Assembly (NCBI RefSeq): GCF_025362475.1
Contig: NZ_JANYGH010000073.1
Span: 1 to 64,000 of the forward strand
DNA: 64,000 nucleotides
Source: Mucilaginibacter sp.
GTDB taxonomy: Bacteria; Bacteroidota; Bacteroidia; Sphingobacteriales; Sphingobacteriaceae
Direction: 5' to 3'
Below the pieces are notes generated by a model. It made no database searches. It was not told where the DNA came from and saw only the letters and a program-made list of their open reading frames with translations. Positions 27,563 to 38,443 of this stretch are shown here, one piece after another; the first letter of the stretch is position 1, and every line of letters starts with the position of its first letter. A program made the position numbers and the translations under genes.

Positions 27563-28126
27563 ATGATTGAGGTAGGTAGTGTTTTAGTACACGAAGATGT
27601 TGTAAAGGAAAATTTTGTTTGCAATTTAAATAAATGCAAAGGAGCCTGTTGCCTGGAAGGCGATTCAGGCGCGCCATTAAATGCAGATGAACTTGATATT
27701 TTAAAAGAGATCTACCCTAAAGTAAAACCTTATCTTACGGCCAAGGGTATCAAAACTATCGAAGCTGTTGGAACCTATGTAACGGATTTTGAAGGTGATT
27801 ATACTACCCCATGTGTTGATGTTAACAAAGAGTGTGCTTATGTTATCTGGGAAAATGGAGTTACTAAATGCGGTATAGAAAAAGCTTATGAGCAAGGTGC
27901 TATTACCTGGCAAAAGCCAATTTCCTGCCATTTATATCCTATCCGCATCACTGCGTACCCCGAGTTTGATGTGTTAAATTATGATCGATGGAGCATTTGC
28001 AGCCCTGCATGTTCTTTTGGCGACGAATTGAAAGTGCGTGTCCACGAGTTTTTGAAAGGCCCGCTTATTCGTAAGTATGGAGCTGAATGGTACCAGGAGC
28101 TTGAGGACGAGGTGGCTGGAAGCTGA
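27563..28126 (+). CDS. DUF3109 family Cys-rich protein
   Basis: FVCNLNKCKGACCLEGDSGAPLN ... CAYVIWENGVTKCGIEKAYEQGAITWQKPISCHLYPIR. Confidence 0.9.
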   Translation: MIEVGSVLVHEDVVKENFVCNLNKCKGACCLEGDSGAPLNADELDILKEIYPKVKPYLTAKGIKTIEAVGTYVTDFEGDYTTPCVDVNKECAYVIWENGVTKCGIEKAYEQGAITWQKPISCHLYPIRITAYPEFDVLNYDRWSICSPACSFGDELKVRVHEFLKGPLIRKYGAEWYQELEDEVAGS

Positions 28127-28301
28127 GGTCGTTCTTAATAATATCCTTTTATTATTTCAAAACAAAGTTCATTTCTGTTCCTTATGTTGAGGAGAATCTT
28201 GTCTGAATAAATTATTAGCCTGCATAAGTGTTTCGCTTTGCCCGATTTTACAATTAATTTGGATAATATTGTAAGTTATAAGTATTTGTGAATTAATATT
28301 A

Positions 28302-29438
28302 ATGAAAATAGCTTTAATAACAGGTATTACAGGACAGGATGGCGCTTATTTAGCCGAGTTTCTGCTAAAAAAAGGCTATGAAGTTCATGGTGTTAAAAGG
28401 CGCTCTTCCTTATTTAATACCGATAGGATTGACCATTTGTATCATGATCCGCATGAACCCAATGTAAAGTTTAAACTTCATTACGGCGATCTTACGGATT
28501 CAACCAATTTAATCAGGATAATACAGGAAGTACAGCCCGATGAGATTTATAACCTGGCAGCACAAAGCCACGTTAAGGTAAGTTTTGATACACCAGAGTA
28601 TACCGCTAATGCCGATGGTATTGGTACCCTGCGTATTTTGGAAGCGGTAAGGTTATTGGGCCTTGTACAAAAAACACGCATATACCAGGCTTCAACATCT
28701 GAGCTATATGGCTTGGTGCAGGCGGTACCACAAAGTGAAACTACGCCATTTTATCCACGGTCGCCGTATGCGGTGGCTAAAATGTATGGATATTGGATTA
28801 TTGTAAACTACAGGGAAGCTTATGGCATGTATGCCTGTAATGGTATTTTATTTAATCACGAAAGCCCTATACGCGGCGAAACGTTTGTTACCCGCAAAAT
28901 TACTCGTGCCACCTCAAAAATAGCTTTAGGCCTGCAGGATTGCCTTTATGTAGGTAATCTATCGGCCCAACGGGATTGGGGGCATGCAAAGGACTATATT
29001 GAAGCGATGTGGCTGATGATGCAACAAGATAAAGCCGAGGATTTTGTTATTGCTACCGGCGTTACCACTACTGTTCGCGATTTTATAAAAATGGCTTTTA
29101 ATGAGCTTGGTATCGAAGTGGAGTTTAGCGGAAAAGATGCCTATGAACGCGGTGTGATCATTGATATTGACCAGGAAAAAGCTTCGGAGCTTGGGCTTAA
29201 CCTGGAAGCCTTAAAATTTGGACAAACGGTTGTAAAGGTAGATGCTAAATACTTTAGGCCTACAGAGGTCGATCTGTTAATTGGTGATGCTTCAAAAGCA
29301 TTTAAAAAATTAGGGTGGAAGCCTAAATATAACTTGCAGGCATTGGTTACTGATATGATGAAATCAGACCTGCATTTAATTAAAAAAGACGAGTACTTAA
29401 AAAAAGGTGGGTTTACAACACTTAATTATTTTGAATAA
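28302..29438 (+). CDS. gmd: GDP-mannose 4,6-dehydratase
   Basis: [46 protein letters not shown] ... [10 protein letters not shown] ... [39 protein letters not shown]. Confidence 0.97.
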   Translation: MKIALITGITGQDGAYLAEFLLKKGYEVHGVKRRSSLFNTDRIDHLYHDPHEPNVKFKLHYGDLTDSTNLIRIIQEVQPDEIYNLAAQSHVKVSFDTPEYTANADGIGTLRILEAVRLLGLVQKTRIYQASTSELYGLVQAVPQSETTPFYPRSPYAVAKMYGYWIIVNYREAYGMYACNGILFNHESPIRGETFVTRKITRATSKIALGLQDCLYVGNLSAQRDWGHAKDYIEAMWLMMQQDKAEDFVIATGVTTTVRDFIKMAFNELGIEVEFSGKDAYERGVIIDIDQEKASELGLNLEALKFGQTVVKVDAKYFRPTEVDLLIGDASKAFKKLGWKPKYNLQALVTDMMKSDLHLIKKDEYLKKGGFTTLNYFE

Positions 29439-29469
29439 GCAATAAAGGATTTATAGCAATTCTACATAT

Positions 29470-31059
29470 ATGAAGAAAATTTTTACCAGCATTTTACTAT
29501 TGGTTTTAACAGGTGGAATTGTGAAAGCTCAATCTGTTTATCAACCTTATTCATACCAGTTTTATCAAAAGCTAAACGAAGATGTTTACTCTACTAAAAC
29601 CCGTTTTCATAGTTCTTTAAAGCCTTTTTTGGGTGATGATTCATTATTGAAACATCATTACGATTCGCTGATGAACAGCATTGGCGAATTTAAAGGCAGA
29701 TTTTTTAGTGAACACCAGGTTGATGTAAAGGGAAGTAACTCTACTTTCTACGCGGATCTGTTACCCGATTTTAACTTAAGCAGAGATTTTTCAGGCAAAA
29801 AGAATACCAGCTTCGGCTCATTAGGCTTGCAGGTAGGCGGTACTTTTGGCAACCAGTTTTCCTATAACGTGAGTGCCTATGAAAACAGGGCTCAACTACC
29901 AGAATACCTGGCAACGTATACCAACCAGGTGGGTATAGCGCGCGGGCAGGCTTATGGAAGTCTTTATGGCAGCGAGTACCGTTGGTCGTACATTACGGCG
30001 TTGGTATCTTATACGCCAAGCAAGTATTTTAATATAACTGCGGGCCGTGATAAAACCTTTATCGGCGATGGCTACCGGTCTGAGCTTTTGTCTGATTATG
30101 CCTCTCCGTATCCATTTTTTAAAGTAACTGCTACGCTGGGGAATGTTAAATACATGGCCATGTGGGCATATATGGATGATCCGCTGTCGGCCCGGGTTGA
30201 TAACAACGACAGAAAGAAATTTGCCGTGTTTCATTATTTAGACTGGAATGTAAGCAACCGTTTGTCGTTCGGCTTTTTTGACTCTGTTATATGGGGAGCA
30301 AAGGATGATGCGGGGCATCAGCGTGGATTTGATTTTACCTATGTTAATCCCCTTATATTTTTAAGACCGGTTGAAGCATCAAATGGTTCGCCCGATAATG
30401 CTTTATTAGGATTTACCGGTAAATACAAAATAAGCGATGGTGTTACAGCATATGCTCAATTTTCATTGGATGAATTTGAAAGTTCAAGTTTCTTTTCAAG
30501 TAACGGCAGCTCCAGGAACAAATATGGATGGCAAGTTGGTTTAAGAGGAGCAAACCTGTTTGCTGTAAAAGGACTTAACTACCTGTTAGAAACCAACAAT
30601 GTAAAACCATATACCTATTCTGAACGCAGTTCGGTACAAAACTATACAGACAATGGTGAACCACTTGCTCACCCTTGGGGTGCCAACTTTCGTGAGGTGG
30701 TGGGCTTGTTAAATTACTCCTACAAAAGGTTTGACTTTTCTGGCGAAGCCGACTACGGCCACTATGGTTTAGATATTAATGGGCAGAACTATGGAAAAGA
30801 CCTTTTTCAGCTTTATATTGATCCTTCCAGGCAAACAGGTAATTACACTGGTCAGGGTTTAACCACCAATATGGTTTTCCTGGAAGGTAAAATAGCCTAT
30901 CTCCTCAATCCTAAATATAACCTGCGTATTGAACTTGGAGGTCTTTATCGTTCCGAAAAAAACAGCCAGTTCGATGATAAAACCGGTATGGTGACTTTAG
31001 GTATCCGCAGCTCATTCCGCAGCATATATAATGATTTGGCAAGTTATAAAACTCATTGA
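29470..31059 (+). CDS. Outer-membrane beta-barrel protein, possibly Wzi/RemB-like
   Basis: Signal peptide, alternating beta-strand pattern, ITAGRDKTFIGDGYRSELLSDYASPYPFFKVTATLGNVKY; family assignment tentative. Confidence 0.6.
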   Translation: MKKIFTSILLLVLTGGIVKAQSVYQPYSYQFYQKLNEDVYSTKTRFHSSLKPFLGDDSLLKHHYDSLMNSIGEFKGRFFSEHQVDVKGSNSTFYADLLPDFNLSRDFSGKKNTSFGSLGLQVGGTFGNQFSYNVSAYENRAQLPEYLATYTNQVGIARGQAYGSLYGSEYRWSYITALVSYTPSKYFNITAGRDKTFIGDGYRSELLSDYASPYPFFKVTATLGNVKYMAMWAYMDDPLSARVDNNDRKKFAVFHYLDWNVSNRLSFGFFDSVIWGAKDDAGHQRGFDFTYVNPLIFLRPVEASNGSPDNALLGFTGKYKISDGVTAYAQFSLDEFESSSFFSSNGSSRNKYGWQVGLRGANLFAVKGLNYLLETNNVKPYTYSERSSVQNYTDNGEPLAHPWGANFREVVGLLNYSYKRFDFSGEADYGHYGLDINGQNYGKDLFQLYIDPSRQTGNYTGQGLTTNMVFLEGKIAYLLNPKYNLRIELGGLYRSEKNSQFDDKTGMVTLGIRSSFRSIYNDLASYKTH

Positions 31060-31089
31060 TGAGTTTACAATGAGATATAGAATTTAGCC

Positions 31090-31130
31090 TTGCACCCTTA
31101 TGTAGTATTTAATACTTCATAAGGGTGCAA
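31090..31130. terminator. Bidirectional terminator between convergent genes
   Basis: TTGCACCCTTATG tagtatttaatactt CATAAGGGTGCAA; near-complete 41-bp palindrome. Confidence 0.75.
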
Positions 31131-31195
31131 AAGTTTTGTAGGTTTCCCTATCAGTTTTTCAATATGTATAAAAAACCTCGTTGGAATACAATTAT

Positions 31196-32773
31196 CTACA
31201 AATGCCTGGATTGATAATTCCTTACCGCAAAGCTGATCAATCCCAAAACGGCATTCGAGCCTAATACAACAGCCATATAAACAACCTGGCTATCGTGAGT
31301 TACCGCGCCCAGGTAATCTGCAAAGGGAATCTTTTGTGTAAGCGTATAAGTAAGTAAAAAGAACAATATCTCGAACAGCTTTTTTCCACGGCTTACTATC
31401 CCAAGACAAACGGCTAACAGAACAATAAATATAGCTCCGTTGATAATGTTGATGATGGAATAACCATCAAGGGCCAGCGCGTAACGCAGTATTAAAGGCA
31501 ATGCCAGTACTATGGCCAATATTACACCCGCCAGTATTTGGGCGGGCAGCATGCGCTGCAAGGGTTTGTATGAAGCATAAGTAAAATAATGCAGCCTGTT
31601 GGTTTCTTCTTTAGTGGCCAGCTCCGACCAGCGGGTTACTTGCAAAAACCACAAAACGGGCAGTAAATAGGAGTGGGCCACACCTATTGGTGCAAAAAGC
31701 ATGCTTAGTGATAAGCCGCCAATTACAAGCCAAAACCATTTGGAGCCTTTTCGTATCAGTAACAGCAATTCTGTTTTTATAAACGGAAGTATGCCATAAT
31801 CTGTAACTAAAGGCGGCATAAGCGCGCGGCTAATACCTGTTGATGCAAATTCCGGAGTAATGTTTTGATGTTCACCAGTTGAAGTCTTTTTCTTTTTACC
31901 AGCCGATTGGTTAAAATCAAAGCGATGGAAGAAAGGCGACGACAGGTAAACCACTCCGAACGCAAAAAATATCCATAGCAAGCGGCTAAACAAGAACAGG
32001 CTGGTTATGGTTATCCCATTCCATTCAAAAATTTGAAATGCTCGTTTTCGGGCAAAGGTAAAGCCCAGGTTAACCGCAGTGATATGTTCATGAAACTGGG
32101 TGTTTACCTGGTTTTTGATGCTGTTTGTCATGGTACGTACCCCAAAAGGATCTATTAAAACAGCCAGCGTTTCGTTTTTCTGTCCGTTAACATTAGCCAT
32201 CAATATCCCGAAAAAGAAAAAGAACACAATGTATTGTAATATACTCCGTTTGCCCAAAAATACTTCGGCAATAACAGCAAGGGCCGATATTGCAAACATA
32301 GCGGGCACCACAAATAGCAGGTACGGGATTAAAAAGTTGCCGATGATAAATGGCGAGCCACTCGTGCGTACAAAAAACATGATGATACTTACCACAAAAG
32401 TGCAACCAGCAATGGTTAGTAACACCAGTAAATTGCTGAACATCTTGCTTATCAGATAACCGAAATTGGTTATAGGTGTGGTAGCTATTATTAGCCCTAC
32501 TTCGGTTTCAATATCTTTTTTAATGCCGCCATTCACTAAAAAAAAACCATATAAGGAAAGCATAATGGCAGTCATCATTCCGGAAACATAACCCACCCAG
32601 GCCGAGTTGTAAACTCCCTTATAGCCTACTATGTTTAGTGTGGTGTAAGATGCCGTAGGTGGAGGTACAAAAGAATAGGCCGCGTAAAAAGTAATAGCCA
32701 GTGTGATTAAAAAAGCATAGCTGCGTGTGCGCTGCAGGTAATCGGCTTTTATAATGCTGTATATGTATCTCAC
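31196..32773 (-). CDS. ABC transporter permease
   Basis: Polytopic; LNIVGYKGVYNSAWVGYVSGMMTAIMLSLYGFFLVNGGIKKDIETEVGLIIATTPITNFGYLISKM; directly downstream of an ATPase gene. Confidence 0.82.
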   Translation of the reverse strand: MRYIYSIIKADYLQRTRSYAFLITLAITFYAAYSFVPPPTASYTTLNIVGYKGVYNSAWVGYVSGMMTAIMLSLYGFFLVNGGIKKDIETEVGLIIATTPITNFGYLISKMFSNLLVLLTIAGCTFVVSIIMFFVRTSGSPFIIGNFLIPYLLFVVPAMFAISALAVIAEVFLGKRSILQYIVFFFFFGILMANVNGQKNETLAVLIDPFGVRTMTNSIKNQVNTQFHEHITAVNLGFTFARKRAFQIFEWNGITITSLFLFSRLLWIFFAFGVVYLSSPFFHRFDFNQSAGKKKKTSTGEHQNITPEFASTGISRALMPPLVTDYGILPFIKTELLLLIRKGSKWFWLVIGGLSLSMLFAPIGVAHSYLLPVLWFLQVTRWSELATKEETNRLHYFTYASYKPLQRMLPAQILAGVILAIVLALPLILRYALALDGYSIINIINGAIFIVLLAVCLGIVSRGKKLFEILFFLLTYTLTQKIPFADYLGAVTHDSQVVYMAVVLGSNAVLGLISFAVRNYQSRHL

Positions 32774-32777
32774 TATT

Positions 32778-33650
32778 TTAGATGTTATTTTGTGTTAAAA
32801 ATAAATAAGCATCCTCTAGAGTGGCGTTTGCTAAAGTGGCGGCAGGTTCCGGTTCATTTGTTTTAGAAATAAAACGAACTTTTGTTTGCTCTTTTTGCCT
32901 GCTGGTATCGATAACCTGGTGCTTGCTTTTTATAGCTGCCAGGGCATTATTATCCACCACTACTTCAAAAACCTTTCCTTCAACCAGTTTAATGATATCT
33001 GGCTGGGCGGCTTTATTAAGTAATGTGCCGTTTTTCATAATAGCAACTTTATCGGCGATGGTTTCAATGTCTGATACGATGTGGGACGAAAGGATAATGA
33101 TGCAGTCATCAGCCAGGTCAGATATCAACTGGCGAAACCTTACCCGTTCCTCGGGATCAAGGCCAACAGTAGGCTCATCAAAAATCAAAACTTTTGGATC
33201 ATTCAGCAGGGCCTGGGCAATGCCTATGCGTTGTTTCATCCCGCCCGAGTAAGTGCCTATCGGTCGTTTGGCATCTGCCGTTAAATTAACGCCCTCCAGT
33301 AGCATATCTATCCGCTTGCGTAAATCTTTGCCTCCCACACCTTTCATGGCGGCTATATATGCTAAAAACTCGTAGGCGTTAAGGTTTGGGTAAACACCAA
33401 AATCCTGTGGCAGGTAGCCTAATATCTTGCGGATACTATCCGGATGGGCAACAATATCTTCACCATTTAAAAATAAGGTACCGGTGGTGGGCTTACTAAT
33501 GGTTGCAATAATTTTCATCAGGGTTGATTTTCCTGCCCCGTTTGGGCCAAGTAAGCCCAATACCCCTTTTTCAATGGTAATGGAATAATCGCTAAGCCCG
33601 GTTTTATGTTTATTATACTGTTTGGTGAGGTTTTCTATGACTAAGGACAT
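32778..33650 (-). CDS. ABC transporter ATP-binding protein
   Basis: LLGPNGAGKSTLMKI (Walker A), TYSGGMKQRIGIAQAL (signature), VLIFDEPTVGLDPEER (Walker B). Confidence 0.96.
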   Translation of the reverse strand: MSLVIENLTKQYNKHKTGLSDYSITIEKGVLGLLGPNGAGKSTLMKIIATISKPTTGTLFLNGEDIVAHPDSIRKILGYLPQDFGVYPNLNAYEFLAYIAAMKGVGGKDLRKRIDMLLEGVNLTADAKRPIGTYSGGMKQRIGIAQALLNDPKVLIFDEPTVGLDPEERVRFRQLISDLADDCIIILSSHIVSDIETIADKVAIMKNGTLLNKAAQPDIIKLVEGKVFEVVVDNNALAAIKSKHQVIDTSRQKEQTKVRFISKTNEPEPAATLANATLEDAYLFLTQNNI

Positions 33651-33786
33651 GGGGTGTTTTTATACCCTGTAAGATGCTTATTAAAGATTTAAGTTACAGG
33701 CAAAGCGGCAAATTTAATCAAGCTATTAGAGGTTTGTGTGTGGGCATAGGTATTTAGAAGATATTAAAAGGCAGGGGCAATGTGCG

Positions 33787-33962
33787 ATTCCTTCCTCGGG
33801 GAAGGGAAGGTAGGGGTTAAATCAGGCGTTCAAGTATCCTTGCAGGTGGCATGTCGGCGAAACCCCTCCCTGCCATTGCGCGCATTTCAGCCTCACCCCT
33901 CCCGTTGGGGAGGGAATAAAAAAAACGGCAACAGATTTTCCAAAAATCTGTTAATATCCTCA
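33787..33962. repeat. GC-rich intergenic hairpin array, possible dispersed repeat
   Basis: CCTTCCTCGGGGAAGGGAAGG, TAGGGGTT...AACCCCT, CCCTCCCgttgGGGAGGG and ACAGATTTTccaAAAATCTGT; no credible ORF. Confidence 0.45.
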
Positions 33963-34117
33963 AGTAATGTAGTAGTAAGAGCTTACCCAAATGTAAACTG
34001 TGGAAATAAAGGTGCTTGGCAAAATCCGAGGACGATAACCCTTTTTGAACACCATTTGCCATTCAAATGCCCCACGAGCTTTATGTCACTAATTAAAGTT
34101 TATAACCCCTCAGATTT

Positions 34118-36055
34118 TTAAGACGCTATCGTATGCTCGCTCCTTTGAATGCCTAAATTTTTAACCTGTTGAACTATGCTGGCAGCATCAAAACCACATT
34201 CGGCCCAAAGCTCGGGTTGTTCACCGTGTTCTACAATCCTGTCTGGTATGCCTAAGCGTTTTACCTGGGTTTGCTGGTAGCCATTATCAGCCATAAATTC
34301 TAATACAGCCGTTCCCATTCCGCCTTCAAGGCAGCCATCTTCAACTGTGATCACTTTATCAAACTTCTTGAATACTTCGTGCAGTAATGCCTCATCAAGG
34401 GGTTTTACAAAGCGAAGGTCATAATGAGCAGGGAAATATCCCTCAGCGTTAAGTGCGGCAGTGGCTTTTACTACTTCGTTACCTATAGCCCCTATTGATA
34501 GTATAGCCAGGTCTTCCCCATCACATATCTTACGGCCTTTACCAATGGGTATGGTTTTAAAAGGGCGTTGCCAATCAACCATCACACCATTGCCACGCGG
34601 GTACCTGATTACAAATGGCCCCATGTTATCCTGCTGGGCAGTAAACATCAGGTTGCGCAGTTCTTCTTCGTTCATAGGCGACGATACCGTCATGTTGGGT
34701 ATGCAGCGCATAAAAGCGATGTCATAAGCCCCATGATGGGTTGGTCCGTCGGCGCCTACCAAACCTGCCCGGTCCAAACAAAATATTACATTAAGCTTTT
34801 GTATGGCCACGTCATGAATCACCTGGTCATACGCTCTTTGCATAAAGCTGGAGTATATGTTGCAAAATGGTATTAAACCCTGGGTAGCCAGTCCTGCAGA
34901 AAACGTTACGGCATGCTGCTCGGCAATACCTACGTCAAACGCGCGGTTAGGCATGGCCTTCATCATCAGGTTTAAGGAACATCCCGATGGCATTGCAGGG
35001 GTGATACCCATAATTTTAGGGTTTTGCTCTGCCAGTTCAATGATAGAAATGCCAAACACATCCTGGTATTTGGGAGGCTGCGGTTTTTCGGATTTTGTTT
35101 TTTTGATTTCGCCGGTTATCTTATCAAACAAGCCTGGCGCATGCCATTTGGTCTGATCCTTTTCGGCAAGGGCATAGCCTTTACCTTTGGTAGTAACGCA
35201 ATGCAATATTTTAGGGCCGGGAATATCGCGCAGATCCTTTAAAACTTTTACCAGGTGGTTTACATCATGCCCATCTATCGGGCCAAAATACCTGAATTTT
35301 AAAGCTTCAAAAAAGTTACTGCGTTTAAGCAGCGTACCTTTAATGCTTTTTTCTAATTTTTGGGCTATTTTGAAAGCATCCGGGCCTATGGCTGATAGTT
35401 TAGCCAGCACATGAGCAATATCATCCCTGAAACGATTGTACGGTTTTGAAGTAGCAATATCGGTAAGATATTCTTTCAAAGCACCCACATTAGGATCAAT
35501 AGACATGTTATTGTCATTCAATATCACCAGCAGGTTTGAGTTTTCGATACCTGCATGGTTAAGTGCTTCAAAGGCCATTCCGGCGGTCATGGCGCCATCG
35601 CCAATTACGGCGACGTGCTGCCTGTCGGTTTCTCCTTTGTAGTGCGATGCCACTGCCATCCCCAAAGCAACAGATATAGAAGTAGAAGAGTGCCCAACGC
35701 CAAAAGTATCATATTCACTTTCAGATCGTTTGGGGAAACCGCTGATGCCTTTATAAATCCTGTTGGTATGGAAAGCTTCGCGCCGGCCGGTTAATATTTT
35801 ATGGCCGTAGGCCTGGTGGCCTACATCCCAAACCAACTGATCATACGGGGTGTTTAAAACATATTGAAGAGCCACTGTAAGCTCAACAACACCCAGACTG
35901 GCAGCAAAGTGACCACCGTTTACAGACACGACGTCAATAATATATTGGCGCAGCTCCTGGCAAACTTTTTCAAGTTGGTCTTCGTTAAGTTGCTTTAAAT
36001 CAGATGGGTAATTTATATTCGATAATAAATCTCCGGCCGGTACCTGCATTGACAT
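34118..36055 (-). CDS. dxs: 1-deoxy-D-xylulose-5-phosphate synthase
   Basis: [77 protein letters not shown]. Confidence 0.97.
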   Translation of the reverse strand: MSMQVPAGDLLSNINYPSDLKQLNEDQLEKVCQELRQYIIDVVSVNGGHFAASLGVVELTVALQYVLNTPYDQLVWDVGHQAYGHKILTGRREAFHTNRIYKGISGFPKRSESEYDTFGVGHSSTSISVALGMAVASHYKGETDRQHVAVIGDGAMTAGMAFEALNHAGIENSNLLVILNDNNMSIDPNVGALKEYLTDIATSKPYNRFRDDIAHVLAKLSAIGPDAFKIAQKLEKSIKGTLLKRSNFFEALKFRYFGPIDGHDVNHLVKVLKDLRDIPGPKILHCVTTKGKGYALAEKDQTKWHAPGLFDKITGEIKKTKSEKPQPPKYQDVFGISIIELAEQNPKIMGITPAMPSGCSLNLMMKAMPNRAFDVGIAEQHAVTFSAGLATQGLIPFCNIYSSFMQRAYDQVIHDVAIQKLNVIFCLDRAGLVGADGPTHHGAYDIAFMRCIPNMTVSSPMNEEELRNLMFTAQQDNMGPFVIRYPRGNGVMVDWQRPFKTIPIGKGRKICDGEDLAILSIGAIGNEVVKATAALNAEGYFPAHYDLRFVKPLDEALLHEVFKKFDKVITVEDGCLEGGMGTAVLEFMADNGYQQTQVKRLGIPDRIVEHGEQPELWAECGFDAASIVQQVKNLGIQRSEHTIAS

Positions 36056-36275
36056 TTGTAAAGGTATTTTAACCTACAAAGTAAGTTAATTATTTATAAA
36101 TAAAGGACATCAAAATGTATTAATTGTTTTTGAAGATAGTCAAAATAACGGAAACGAAGGCCAATAACCTGGAATCGAGCCAGAAGTTTAACGGGTACTG
36201 GCTAACAAATTATTCAAAAATCTTGACTCTTAATTCTTGATTCTTGACTCTCATCCCTATTTTTACAGCACAGAT

Positions 36276-37022
36276 ATGACCGACGACAGCTTTGCCATAC
36301 GATTACCCCAGTTTGAAGGTCCGTTTGATCTGCTGCTGTTTTTTATCGAGCGTGATGAGCTTGATATTCACGATATTCCTATCGCCAAAATAGCCGATGA
36401 TTTTCTGAACTACATTCACCAGATGACCAGCCTTAATATGGAACTGGCCAGTGAATTTATATTTGTTGCGGCAACGCTGATGCGCATTAAGGCTAAAATG
36501 CTATTGCCCCGGTATGAAGCCGAAGCAGCCGGCGACGACACGGATACCAAGGAGAACCTGATCAGGAAGCTGATAGAATATAAAAAGTTTAAGGAGCTGT
36601 GCGAAGAGCTGCGCCCCTATGAAGACGAGCGTTTTAAGCAGGAAAAACGCGGCAATATCAAACACGATCTGGAGCAGGTTGAAAAAGTAGTTTTACCGGG
36701 CGAGGAACTATCAGAAATAACTTTGTATAAGTTGATGCTGGTGCATGATAGGCTGATGCGTAATTATCTTAACCGCAGCGAAGAAGTAAAGCACACGGTA
36801 GAACAATATCCCTACACTATTGAAAAGCAAAAGAAAGCGGTTGCCGATTTGCTTAAGATCAATAAAATGCTCGATTTTAAAGCCCTGGCAAAAGAATCAG
36901 ACAACAAGGTGCACTTTGTATACAATTTTTTAGCAGTGTTAGAAATGCTGCAACAGGAACTCATTGATATACAAATAGGATTAGGATATAATAATTTCTG
37001 GATATCAAGTAAGGAAAGCTAA
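36276..37022 (+). CDS. scpA: Segregation and condensation protein A
   Basis: MTDDSFAIRLPQFEGPFDLLLFFIERDELDIHDIPIAKIADDFLNYIHQM; start trimmed to 36276. Confidence 0.93.
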   Translation: MTDDSFAIRLPQFEGPFDLLLFFIERDELDIHDIPIAKIADDFLNYIHQMTSLNMELASEFIFVAATLMRIKAKMLLPRYEAEAAGDDTDTKENLIRKLIEYKKFKELCEELRPYEDERFKQEKRGNIKHDLEQVEKVVLPGEELSEITLYKLMLVHDRLMRNYLNRSEEVKHTVEQYPYTIEKQKKAVADLLKINKMLDFKALAKESDNKVHFVYNFLAVLEMLQQELIDIQIGLGYNNFWISSKES

Positions 37023-37153
37023 AGACAAAAAGCTTTTAGATTAAAAAAAGCCTATATGGCAGATGGAAATTAAAGAGTTTATTTAAAAAGCTTTATGCTT
37101 TTGGCCTTTAGCTTTTGGCTTTTTATTAACTTAGCGCCGTTTAATTAAACACA

Positions 37154-38440
37154 ATGAAAAGAGACAAAATAATATTTAAGCTTTTGGATGAAGAGCAGCA
37201 ACGCCAGGAAGAGGGCATTGAACTTATAGCATCTGAAAATTTTGTAAGCAGGCAGGTAATGGAAGCAGCGGGCTCTGTTGCTACCAATAAATACGCTGAA
37301 GGTTTACCGGGCAAACGTTACTATGGCGGTTGCGAGGTAGTAGATGAAATTGAAACCATTGCTATTGAGCGTGCTAAACAGTTGTTTAATGCCGAGTGGG
37401 CAAACGTGCAGCCGCACTCTGGCGCACAAGCCAATGCGGCAGTAATGCTGGCTTGTTTGCAACCAGGCGATAAAATATTAGGATTTGATCTTTCACATGG
37501 TGGTCACTTAACACATGGTTCGCCGGTAAATTTTTCTGGTAAATTATATGAGCCGCATTTTTACGGTGTAGTAAAAGAAACCGGTTTAATTGACTATGAG
37601 CAACTTAAAAGAGTAGCATTAGAGCAAAAACCAAAATTGATCATTTGTGGTGCTTCTGCTTACTCGCGCGATTGGGATTATGAGTTTATACGTAAAGTAG
37701 CCGATGAAGTTGGTGCTTTGGTATTGGCTGATATCTCGCATCCATCTGGCCTTATTGCCCGTGGTTTGTTGAAAGATCCACTGCCGCATTGCCACATTGT
37801 TACTACAACTACCCATAAAACATTGCGTGGCCCACGTGGTGGTTTAATATTGTTAGGAAAAGATTTTGAAAATCCTTATGGTGTAAAAACACCAAAAGGC
37901 GAAATTAGGATGATGTCGTCATTGTTAGATATGGCTGTATTCCCTGGTACACAGGGAGGCCCGCTTGAGCATATCATTGCTGCTAAAGCAATTGCTTTTG
38001 GCGAAGCTTTGAGCGATAGCTACATGAAATACATTGTGCAGGTTAAAAAGAATGCCGAAGCTATGGCCGAAGCCTTTGTTGCGCGTGGATATCAGATCAT
38101 ATCGGGCGGTACAGATAATCACCTGATGTTGATTGATCTTCGTAATAAAAATATTACGGGTAAAGCTGCCGAAAATGCGTTGGTTACTGCCGATATTACG
38201 GTTAATAAAAACATGGTTCCTTATGATGATAAATCGCCGTTTGTAACTTCAGGTATTCGTGTGGGTACTGCCGCCATCACTACCCGGGGTATGAAAGAAA
38301 AACAAATGGAAGTAATTGTGGAACTGATAGATGCAGTAATTTCAGATCCTGAAAATGAACATTCTATCAAGAAAATTCGTAAAAAGGTGCATAAGCTAAT
38401 GTACGACTATCCGTTGTACCGCGAGAACGGCTCAGAATAA
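37154..38440 (+). CDS. glyA: Serine hydroxymethyltransferase
   Basis: [46 protein letters not shown] ... [19 protein letters not shown]. Confidence 0.98.
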   Translation: MKRDKIIFKLLDEEQQRQEEGIELIASENFVSRQVMEAAGSVATNKYAEGLPGKRYYGGCEVVDEIETIAIERAKQLFNAEWANVQPHSGAQANAAVMLACLQPGDKILGFDLSHGGHLTHGSPVNFSGKLYEPHFYGVVKETGLIDYEQLKRVALEQKPKLIICGASAYSRDWDYEFIRKVADEVGALVLADISHPSGLIARGLLKDPLPHCHIVTTTTHKTLRGPRGGLILLGKDFENPYGVKTPKGEIRMMSSLLDMAVFPGTQGGPLEHIIAAKAIAFGEALSDSYMKYIVQVKKNAEAMAEAFVARGYQIISGGTDNHLMLIDLRNKNITGKAAENALVTADITVNKNMVPYDDKSPFVTSGIRVGTAAITTRGMKEKQMEVIVELIDAVISDPENEHSIKKIRKKVHKLMYDYPLYRENGSE

Positions 38441-38443
38441 AGA

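Noticed and set aside
33780-34121. 113-aa plus-strand ORF and 81-aa minus-strand ORF between the ABC ATPase gene and dxs
   Set aside because: Lie in the GC-rich hairpin region with low-complexity, compositionally odd translations; no recognisable domain.
36221-36251. Short direct repeats TCTTGACTCT...TTCTTGACTCT before scpA
   Set aside because: Only two short copies in AT-rich sequence; insufficient to claim a site or CRISPR-like array.
37022-37150. Repeated AGCTTTTGGC/AAAAGC strings between scpA and glyA
   Set aside because: AT-rich imperfect repeats, likely a weak terminator region or drift; no clear arm pairing or spacing.
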